Source of the DNA: Diplosphaera chodatii
Taxonomy: Eukaryota > Chlorophyta > Trebouxiophyceae > Prasiolales > Stichococcaceae
Length of the DNA stretch: 64,000 nt
Assembly: GCA_032358165.1 (NCBI GenBank)
Contig: JAALGY010000031.1
Location: forward strand, 3,038,001 to 3,102,000
Direction: 5' to 3'
Positions 49,072 to 58,523 of the stretch are shown here, in pieces; position 1 is the stretch's first letter, and each line of letters opens with the position of its first letter. The notes under the pieces are model-generated. The model made no database searches, was not told the origin of the DNA, and worked only from the letters and a program-made list of their open reading frames with translations. A program made the position numbers and the translations under genes.

Positions 49072-52000
49072 CTACCCGTGCTTGGGCTTGCCGCACTTGC
49101 CGCCGCACGCCTTCGGCAGCGTCCGCCTGCGGGTGGGCCGCTGCCGCAGCGGCGCGGCCTTCCGGGGCGTCGCCGGCTTCTTCTTGCCGCACTTGCCGCC
49201 GCAGGCCTTGGGCAGCTTGCGCGTCGGCTTCCGCTTGCGGGTCGGCCTCCTGGTCGGCTTTCGTGTCGGCTTCCGTGTGGGTTTCCGGGTCGGCTTGCGT
49301 GTCGGCTTGCGAGTCGGCTTGGGCGCCGGCCGCTTGATGGCGGGCACGCTGCCGGTCTGCAGCATCGGCTTTGCAGGCCCTGCAGTGAAGCCACAGTCGC
49401 ATGTCCGAGATGTTCCCTGGACGCGCTGCCGGTACTGCACCACATGGCGGTCTGAGCACGTTAATTGCTCAGCTCGATCTTGCTGGGAGCTCATAGGAGG
49501 GGCTTCAGCAACAGCCAGCTGCCATGTGCCGGTGCGGGCTCACCGTTGAAGGGCTGCCTGTACGCCTGCCACGCCGCGGTCATGCGGGCTGTCTGCTCCG
49601 AGCTGAACTCCCACTGCAGGCGGCAGCACGTTGTGGCTTCAGGATGCTATCGCAGGTGGAGCAGCTGGTGACCACCCGAGGCAACTGAGCACACACTGTC
49701 ACAACTACAGCGGACAGGTATAAACCACGGGTGCGACACATTCACAGGACGTAGGAAAGGTGGAAGCCGCACCATGCACGGGTCATATGTATACCCCATG
49801 TAGCTGCAGGCACCACGTGAAGCACGTCACTCGTGTTTGCCTTGCCTAGCAGCAGGTGTCACAGACACTGTGCAGACCACTGTTGTCCCTTTACGACGTG
49901 ACCAGCTCGCTAAAAACATACTGCGCTGCCTGGAATACTGCTCAGTAGGACCTCACTTGTTGACTGGATCCGTGTTCGGCTGGTTGCTGGGGCGGCCCGG
50001 GCACGAGTTCGGCTTCTGTGCCCCCCGGGGGTAGCAGTTGTCTGCAGCAGCAGGGCAGTCTGATCTCAGTCTACTTGTGGCGTTGAAGGCAGCGGGTGAG
50101 CTGCAGACAGAAGCACAGGATGGCAGGGGTGCGCTTCAAGCCACACACGGGGAGCGGCTCACAGTTGGGCCCTGACATCTGGGCGGTGTCGGTCACGCCG
50201 TCGTTGGCTTCGGAGCAGCCGCCGACAAAGGGGTGGCTGAGCCCCATCCTGCGCAGCAGCACCTGGCGCGTCACGGCAGGCTGGACGTGCTTTGACTGGC
50301 ACGGCACGACCACGAGGCTTCGTGTCCACGTCTGCAGCGTGATCACAGCTGATGACAAAACAAAAGTGCAGCATCAAAACGGTGTAACGAGTTCACGGCG
50401 GCTCACCAGTGGCCGCTCTCGTGGACGGCGTTCATGCCGACGTTGTAGCCGGCGTACCAGGACCCCGGCAGCGTGCCGGCGTCGATGATGAGGCCGTCCT
50501 GGGGCACGTACCCCACGCCGACGCCCCATGGGTTGGTGGACACCCTGCAGCGGCGGAGCGGCGACGTCAGCAGTGCGCCGCAGCGGCGTGCGCTGCCAGG
50601 CAGTGCATATTCCGGACGCTCCCAGAGGGCAACATGCCATGCAGGCCCGACTGCATCGCGCTTTGCCTTGTAGAGTCAGCCCGCCCTTCCGGCTGCTGGG
50701 CAGCAGCCGCTTCCTCGTGATCACTCAGTGCATGTGCGCGCAGCGTTGATCACAGGATTCAGAGCCGCGCACCCAATGATACCGCCGTTGTTGAGCTGCG
50801 TGACGTAGATGTTGAGGTCGGCGGGGCCGCCCTTGCGCAGCGCCTGCTTCATGTTGCCGGCCTCCGCCGAGAAGATGTCCAGCGGGTACCTGCAATGTCA
50901 GTGGCCTCTGGTTAGAAACGCCAGTGTCATATTGTTCATTGGCGATGTATGCTCAGAGAAATTATTCAACAGATCGTCCATGGATGCATGCTGCCGATGC
51001 ACAGTTCAGACATGTTGCCAGCAATCAGAGGGGCACATCGTCGGCGCCTCCAAGTCGTGCTGCTCCTGGCAAGGGGCACCGCAGCGGACAGGTGAAGCGC
51101 TTATGACAGCCGGCAGGGGCTGTGCGGCGCACGCACCACTTGCTGTTGGTGGTCTTGGTGACGCCCGACAGCGTGAAGGTGAAGCGGGCCGGCGCGTACG
51201 CCCGGTTCAGCACCGCGATCTGGTTGCGCACCATGTCCCCCGTGGCGGAGTACGTGCCGTCTGCACGGCAGCGCAGCGGGCGTTGAGGGGCACTGAGCCT
51301 CGGGCAACAGGGGCCGCAAGTGCGAGTGGATGTGTCCCTGACGCAACACAGATTCAAGCCCTGCCCATGCAGGGCTGCAGCGCTTTCTGCCGCCGGCCCC
51401 TGATCAGGGGGATCAACAGTGCAGCGGCTGCTGTCACAGCGCACACCCTTGCTGATGAGGTGGATGTAGGTGTTCACGTTGTAGGTCACGCCGCGGCCCT
51501 GGCCCCCGCTGACCAGCAGGTCCACCGCCGGCGCCAGCTCGGCCGTGGCGGCCGCCGTCACCTGGTGCGGTTGCAGGTCACACGGATCGGCAGGCAACCC
51601 ACGACCGGCGAATGGTGCGGAGCCCTCACGCTGTGCCAGCAGGCATGGACGCTTCACTGCGAGCTTCACTAGAGCTGAGACCCGCGGCGGTGCTCGTCAC
51701 CTCTGCATCCTCGTCGAAGGCGCACTTGCGTGGCGGCAGCGGCTGCACGCCCGGCGGCAGCGGCAGCGCCGTCCCATTATCCAGGGCCACCATCTGCGGA
51801 GCAACGGCACCGAGGTCAGCCCCTTAACCCTTCACGCACCAATATGCGATCCAGATGGCAACTGAGTTTTCCTGCACTGTCGGGTGCGTTTCGTGGTCGA
51901 CAGCAGTAGCGGCGCAGCTCGGCAGTCGGCTCATGTTCAATGCGGTACACACCGTTGGTGCTGCTGCTGGTGCATCATTGCCAGGCGCGGCATCCTCCGC

Positions 52001-52351
52001 CAGGTGCCTCGCTGCAAAGTGACCGGGCTGCACGTCACGCAGCCGCCGCCGCTGCCTGCTGCCGTTGGCCGCGCCACCATCTGCCGGAACGCCGCCATCA
52101 GCCGCCCGGGCCGCTGCATTGCTGGCAAACATACGCAGGATGTCTGCCCGCTGCCGCCGCTGGAATGCCACGTAGTCTGCGGGCGGCTGCTCCGCTGCCG
52201 GGCACCCAGTATCGGCGCCGTGGTGCATGCACGCTGTGGCTGTGGGGAGCGCTGCCAGGAGTACCGCCAGCGCCGCCAGGCTGAACAGTGCCGCCGCCGG
52301 GAGCGTCCGCCTGGTAGCTGCATGTGCATGACGCCGCGCCAGCGGCGGCAT
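49072..52351 (-). CDS. Secreted M43 (pappalysin-like) zinc metalloprotease C with basic stalk and CGGKCGK repeats
   Basis: Eleven exons on the minus strand give 521 aa: 52351-51953, 51793-51701, 51561-51447, 51260-51137, 50889-50773, 50544-50407, 50248-50163, 50041-49957, 49803-49773, 49613-49544, 49379-49072. Signal peptide (LAALAVLLAALPTATA), propeptide with RQRRRL, then RKCAFDEDAE with the conserved Cys. The catalytic part has [35 protein letters not shown] and NYMGYTYDPCM. The stalk is strongly basic (KPTR repeats) and ends with two LPKACGGKCGK units; the WQQVRV-type tail of A and B is absent. Compared with A and B it lacks three introns (propeptide; after GGCSE; before DPVNN), and one intron sits one base away, changing phase from 2 to 0. 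Only its 3' third lies in the duplicated unit. Confidence 0.92.
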
Positions 52352-53747
52352 ACCGGCGCCCAGATTTGCTTTGCTAGCTGTGCCTTGAAGTGGAGGCCTG
52401 TACAGTGCCTAGCAGGTTGCTACACTTGTGGCACAGGGGCGGCTGTCACCCAGCGACTGCGCTGTAGGCCTGCCTGCCTGCAGTAGCTGGCTGGTGGGAG
52501 GCGAGCTCGTATGCTGTGTAGCTTCCCGGCTGTACGTTGCTGGCCGCAAGCGTTCTGGCTGGCAAGTTGAGGACTCTGCTGAGTCTCTTAGGCTGCGCCG
52601 AAAGCGTGCATCACAGGCTGCTGGGTCGAGCAACGATGGGCTCCTGTCGTGACGTGCCGCCTGCAGGACATGACGCGGCAGGGTGTCAGTCCGTCCCGCG
52701 TTCCCCGCGGCACAGCCATCACAGCATCTCACGAGTCCATCCATTCATTCGGTGGTGCTGCAGCCCCTGAGTACTGAACCACCCCTAGCTGCACCGGCCT
52801 GCCACCTCGGCGAACCTCGCACGTGCATGCGTGTTACGACGGCCAGCACAGGCAACACAGTACCGGCATCTGCTGCATGCTATGGAACCAATGATGTATG
52901 TTAGCAGGTCAGGACCGCTCAGACTGCAGTCCCAGTCAATGGCGAGGCATGCACGCGCTACTTGGCAAGCGCGCAGTAATCCCGACACGGTGTTGTAAGT
53001 GCGGTGCAACAGCTTGCGGACCAGCAGAACAGCGCTTGTTCGTTACACTTGGCACCCGGTAGACTTTAAGGCGCTGGACAGCACAGTGGACTGGAGCAGA
53101 GCTGCCATCATGGTGACCGAAACCCGTTGCTAAGGTGACAGCCACAAGCGACCATACCTGCTTTGATGCTCCGGGTACGCTTCGTTCCCGCAGGCAGGGA
53201 TGCAGCTGGCACGGTGGTGTACCGACGGCAGTGCGTCAAAAACAGTGCTGGACACTGGGCTGAAGGTGCGGGGCGTCGTGTTGTGCAGGACCCTAGCCGC
53301 TAGGACGCTCGGGGACACCTGCCCGTACACCTACGGGAGATCCTGCCTGGAAGCAGTCGACCTGTGGTTCAAGTCCACTGTACCAGGACTGTGGGGACAC
53401 TGCGCATATGCTGCAACAAGTAGACCATCGGCCTGGCTTTCACAACGTACCGGTGTCAACACCTCATACACCTTGTTGCACGACGCACACTGCTGCCTGA
53501 ATCGTTAGTGCCCTTCTCAGTTTGCTGTGGTCTGCTCAGGTTGCTGTGGTCAAACCATGCTCGGAAGCATGGCACTTTGCAATGCTGCAAACTTCACTGT
53601 GCCCTTTCTGCAAACCCGCTGTCTCACTGCCTCTAGTCTGTATGCGATGCAGTACCATGCTGTGGTGCCAAAGCGCTGAAGGTCTCAACTATGAGCCAGG
53701 CTAAGGCACAGCATGAGCCTCAGCTGCCATGATGGTAATGCAGCAGC
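52352..53747. other. Intergenic: protease C promoter and PMI 3' region
   Basis: About 1.4 kb between two minus-strand genes. A 102-codon plus-strand frame at 53200-53508 has no recognisable feature and I do not call it. No repeat or RNA is visible. Confidence 0.45.
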
Positions 53748-56700
53748 TCACGCCGCCCCCACAAGATCCAGCTGCCTTTCCCGCAGCCTGCCCGCTTCCT
53801 GCTTCCCCTCGCCCCCCGCCGCCGGCTCCGCAAACACGCGGCGGTTGACCGCACAGCTCCACATCTGCAGTGGGGTTGCAACAAAGTGAAACGTCAACAA
53901 GCGCTGGTGTCGTGGTGAAGTTCATCGAGCTGGCTCGGTGCTGTGCCATGAACAACATCACACTGTTTGCTCCGAACACTGGCAAGTGCGCCACATGCAG
54001 CAGTCAGTGCACCCATTGCATGTGACTGCAGCATGTGTGAAATGGCCTTGCTGCTTCATGAACCAAACAGCACAGGCTAAATCCGGCCCTTGCAGGGACG
54101 ACGCTCATAAGGCGCACAGCATCAACGTCACCCTACGGCCGCCGGGCTCACCAGCAGGGGCCCCTCTGAAGCATCCGACTGCAGCGTCAGAGCGGTGCCG
54201 GCCGGCACGAAGAACACGGCGCCGCGCGTCAGCTCTGGCTCCGCCTCCAAGCCCGCCGCCTGCATGCACGGCCGCACCCTGGTCTGAAGTGTCATGACGG
54301 CCTGCGAGCAAGCGGCGGTGAGGGGTTCGGGCCACGTGGCAGATGCCGCAGCCGTGCAGCTGTCTGCAGGAGCTGCCTCTGTGCTGACCCCCCGCGAGGT
54401 GAGCAGCTGCCCGGCAGGACCAGCTCTGAACTTCATGGCTGACAACAGAAGTGCGCGGGGCCGAGCGACATCGGACTGGTGGGGCCTGCGACCACCAGCT
54501 ACAACACCAGCACAGGAGGGTGTCAGCAGCAGCGGTGCCGCGCCTCTGGGAGCTGGGGGGCGCTGTCCGCGGCGGCGCTGCCCCGCCCCCGCTGCACCAG
54601 CAGCACCTGCGGCCCCGGGTCGGGCTCCACCGCCGCGCTGCCGCCCGCCGCCACCTCGACGCGGCGCACCTGCGACGGAAACGCAGGGACATGCCCCATG
54701 ATTGACTGGTTGCTTGGCTGGCTGTCTTGACTGGCGCAGACCGGGCTGTCTCCGCCCGGCCACCAGGGGACGGCAGCTTGCGCAGCAGGCGGTGCAATCC
54801 TTGGCACTGTGTTTTATGTGGCACACCTGGAGGGAAGCACACAGCGAGATGCGGCCAGCTCGTGGCCCACCTCGAACTCGTCGAAGGGCGGCGCATAGCG
54901 CGTGACGCCGTCCGACATGCGCTCGCCCTCCAGGATGGCCGGCGTGCCCTGCAGCAAGCAGCCCGAGACTGGGTGACGCTCGTGGCCCAGCAAGCGTGTG
55001 AGTTGCATTCTGCGGGCATAGAGCACAGCGGCCGAACGGAGCAGGGCTGGGTGCAACACCTTGTGGGCACGAGCAGTGGCGGATGCTGGGAGGGGCAAGC
55101 ACCCCAGCCCGCGGCTTCCATAGCAGCTCGCTGGCGAGGGGCTGCTGATCAGCAGCAGGGACTGGGCTGGCCTTGCAGGACTTGCCTGGCTGTAAGTGAG
55201 GGAGGAGCACAGCACGGCGGTGTCCCGCAGCTTGGGCGTCAGCCCCGCGCGCACCACGTTGTCGCTCGCCGCCATGGCCTCCACCTGCGCCCACAGCACT
55301 CAAGGGTCCGATCACAGTTCGCTCCCAGGCGAATGCAGTGCAATCGGCTGAGCTGCGCCGTACCTTCAAGTAACGAGCCTTGTGGTTGTGAGGGTCGAGA
55401 GGAGAGTCTGGAAGGGTTTCGAGCTTGCGGATTTCAGCACTCACCAGCTCGCCGCTGACGTAGGCGTGGGGCTCGTTGGCGGGCAGGTACATGGCCTGCC
55501 CCGGGGCGAGGGTGACCAGGTTCAGGAAGTACGCCGCCAGCACCCCCACATCCTGCCGGGCACAAGATGCAGCCTTACAGTTTCACCTCAGGGCTGGTTG
55601 ACTACGTCAAGGTACCGTTGCCTGGGTGAGCATTGCACTGCAAGGCAGCTGACTGGGCCAAAAGCGCTGTCCATCGAGAGCTTGGGCCGCGCACGGTTCA
55701 CAACAGAGCCTACACAACCAGATACCTCTGTGCTATGTCGCGCAAATCCTCATCATGTCGAGTTGCGTGTTGCAGCCAAGCCCTGACCTCGGGGTACTGG
55801 GCGTTGAGGCGCAGCGCGAGCGCGTCCTTGGCGCCCAGAGGCCGCTGCCCCTCTGCTTCCTGCTGCCCCAGGCGCGCCGCCAGCCGCCGCACCGCCGCCG
55901 CCACCTGCGCCGAGTCCGCCAGCATCAGCGCCGAGAAGGCCTCCTTCAGCGCCGTCTTCCTGTGGCAAGGCAGCACTCGCCCAGAGTCAGGCACAGTGTG
56001 TGTGCACAGAGTTGGCGAGATGTGTCAGCATCTGCTAGAGCAGTGCGCCATGGATTGGCGGGCACTACATCGCGTGGTTAGATGCATGTTACGGCTTCCC
56101 AGACGTCACTGGATGCTGATGAAACGCTGGCAGCAGGAGTGTCCCGGATGCAACAGGGACTGGCCAACTGGCTCGGTTCCCCTGTAGCAGCAGTGACCAA
56201 AGCGCTGCCAGGTGTGACAGTGCCAGCGGGACCGCTGGACGGTGCTGAACTCATTGTGTTGCTGACGTGAACTGGGCTGTGGTACGAGAGCGGTACCCAG
56301 GGTGCACCGTCACACACGCTTACTGCAGACCCAGTTGCAGACATGGGGCAGCGCCCATTGGCGACGTGCTGCTATGCAGTGGCATCCCCAGGCATGACCG
56401 CCATCTTGCTGACGGGGACGCCACCTATGCAAGCCACCTCGTCATGAAACGAATGGGTTCACTTGGCCTGTCACCTCAAGCCGGTGTCGCCGGTGCTGGC
56501 CACCAGGGCGGCCATGGCGTCGCCCACGATGCCGCGCAGCTCCGGGGTGGCCTCCAGCGCCGCCGCCAGCTGCGCCGGCTCCTCAAACCCGCACAGCGCC
56601 TCGAAGTCCGACAGCGCCAGCGCCATCTCCGGCTTGTGGTTGCCGTCCTTGTACACCTGTGGAAGCATGACGCACGAATGAGCGAGGGCACATGCACAGC

Positions 56701-57950
56701 CAAAACCGGCTTGCACTCCGTTCAACCGACCCTGAGAAGCAATGATGAAATTGCGTGTGCTTTGCCAGGAAAACCAACACCAAGTCACATTGCTCTGAGT
56801 GCAAGCATACCCAAATGACATGCCTGGTCAGCCGAGAGGCATGCTGCTTCGAGTTTGCTTCCGCACAGACCAAGGCATACAACATGCACAGCCAACCAGA
56901 GCCATTCATCCAGTGCCATGCGGCAGAGACCCGCACCTCTGGCCGCTCCGCATGCAGCTTCGCCGCGAGCTCCTTGTCGGGGTGCGACTGTATCGACAGC
57001 GCGGTGTCCACTGACAGCACCTGCGGTGGAGCACGCCATCGAACCACTTTGGGGTTTAGGACGGTAAGGGCCATCCCTGCACCCGCTGAACAATCCGTGC
57101 TGCTGCCCTCTGCTGGTGGTGAAATGCAAGCATCGACCGCAGTACCACCCTCTCAGCCGTCAGCTGACTTGCAGGTTCGACACTGCTGCATAGGAGGCCC
57201 GCTGGGACGCCGGCACCACACGCTGCCCCAGTGGCCCGCAGCGCACCTTGAACAGGAAGGGCAGGTCGGCGCCGAATCTGCGCTCCGCAACAGCGCCCAG
57301 CGCCTGCGGGTGCGCCGCCAGCCAGCCGCCCAGCGTCTGGTCGCTGCCCGCCACGGTCGACGGCGCCGTCGGGTGCGTGCCCATCCTGCCAAGGCATGAG
57401 CAGGTCAAATGTGCCGACTTTGTCAACCGCCACGTGAGCGCATATTTTGGTGGCATAGCAGGGCACTTCGAAGCGGATCAGGGTGATCCAGATCAAAAGA
57501 AGGAGTTGCGGGGGTTGCAGTTTTGCAGTGACGAATGATGCATGGATCTGTGGCAAGGTGTGCAGATCAACACACAATACACATGCATGCGCACCACAGC
57601 TCCGCGTAGCGCTTATCGGGATCCACCTTCGCGCCCCCTGCTGCGGCTAAGGCTGCAACCTGCAGCACGGGAGTCACTGAGGTTATACCTTCGACTACTA
57701 GGTGGTGTTGCAACAATATGATGCGCAGCATGCCCCCTGGTGACTACAGTTGGACCATCTGGACCAAGGCCACGAATATCCTGTCCGTGCCCCGCGCGTG
57801 ACGGGTCAGCATAGTCGCGGTGTATTACACAGCTGAGCAGCGCTATCCAGCTCAATGCTGCGCGATCTTCGTTTCGGAGACAGTCACCTCGCTGGACGAG
57901 GCATCCCGGCCCCACGCATACGTCTGCGCGGCGGGCTGGAGCCGCAGCAT
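53748..57950 (-). CDS. PMI: Mannose-6-phosphate isomerase, type I
   Basis: Interconverts fructose-6-phosphate and mannose-6-phosphate, feeding GDP-mannose for glycosylation and, in plants, ascorbate; cytosolic zinc enzyme. Twelve exons give 446 aa: 57950-57888, 57659-57595, 57385-57247, 57020-56937, 56656-56475, 55959-55788, 55552-55445, 55284-55186, 54948-54871, 54669-54544, 54259-54152, 53864-53748. The start gives [14 protein letters not shown], the usual N terminus. [14 protein letters not shown] crosses exons 2-3. The zinc/active-site elements are [13 protein letters not shown], then [19 protein letters not shown] and [11 protein letters not shown]. The last exons read [14 protein letters not shown] and CAVNRRVF. 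Introns after exon 8 (GCAAGT) and exon 10 (GCGCGG) appear to have GC donors; the second was chosen because the frame otherwise stops, and is the least certain junction. Confidence 0.95.
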
Positions 57951-58523
57951 GGCTGCTGTGCTGTATCTGCTACCTCCCAGACTCAATGGAGGTTATAACA
58001 CAAGCAATGCGGCCTTGAAGTCATCAGTGCACCCAGTATGTTGCCTCGTCATGCTCTTCTTGCCCCTGTCTGACACCCCAACTGGATGCAAGGCTCATCG
58101 CCGTTCCGCTGCGGAAATCACATCATCACACGCTGATTGTATCGTTGGTACTGATCAGAAGTGAACAGGGCGCTACTGGCAGCAGGCGTGCGGCGCAGAG
58201 CGTGCAGGGCTAGGGGGTCGCAGGATTGCAACAGTTTCGTGGTCTCGGACGCCTCATCTTCAGTCGCAAACGCCGCTGCAAGCTCACAGCGCAAACTTGC
58301 AAGCGCCAGCAGGTATGGAAGGCGCCACAGCGCAGTGTTGCTTGACTTTGCGTGGTCACCACCCTACGCTCAACGTGACGATGCGTGCCGCATGTGCGAG
58401 ACTCCATCTGCCGCATCGCTTGCTTTCTACACAGCTGCAGCCCTGGACCTCCTCAAGTCAGACATGACACCTGCCGCTCCTGCCCACATGCAGCAGGGCT
58501 TCCCATTTGCCCTTGCAGCCGCA
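57951..58523. promoter_or_regulatory. Divergent intergenic region (PMI / EF-hand membrane protein)
   Basis: About 570 bases between head-to-head genes, presumably holding both promoters and 5' UTRs. An in-frame ATG at 58464 and an AG at 58516-58517 mean that a 5' UTR intron or a longer N terminus is possible for the right-hand gene. Confidence 0.4.

Larger units (their letters stand above)
41795..49740 (+). repeat. Segmental duplication, copy 2 (about 7.95 kb)
   Basis: Second copy of the unit described at 33.7-41.8 kb: BCS1 remnant, intact protease B, and the 3' part of intact protease C. Its right limit lies in the intron upstream of the penultimate exon of protease C, near 49740, where similarity to 41.7 kb ends (gacaggtataaaccacgggtgc against gacaggcgtacagcatgggtgc). 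Confidence 0.87.

Noticed and set aside
35937..52351. Naming the proteases gametolysins (M11)
   Set aside because: Gametolysin is the well-known algal wall protease, but [16 protein letters not shown] and the NYMGYTYD-CM Met-turn fit M43 better.
53200..53508. 102-codon gene upstream of protease C
   Set aside because: No similarity, no splice support and no matching poly(A) signal; probably chance.
54128..55549. 473-codon minus-strand open frame
   Set aside because: It reads through several PMI introns; only the pieces that match PMI exons are conserved. It is a mix of exon frame and intron.
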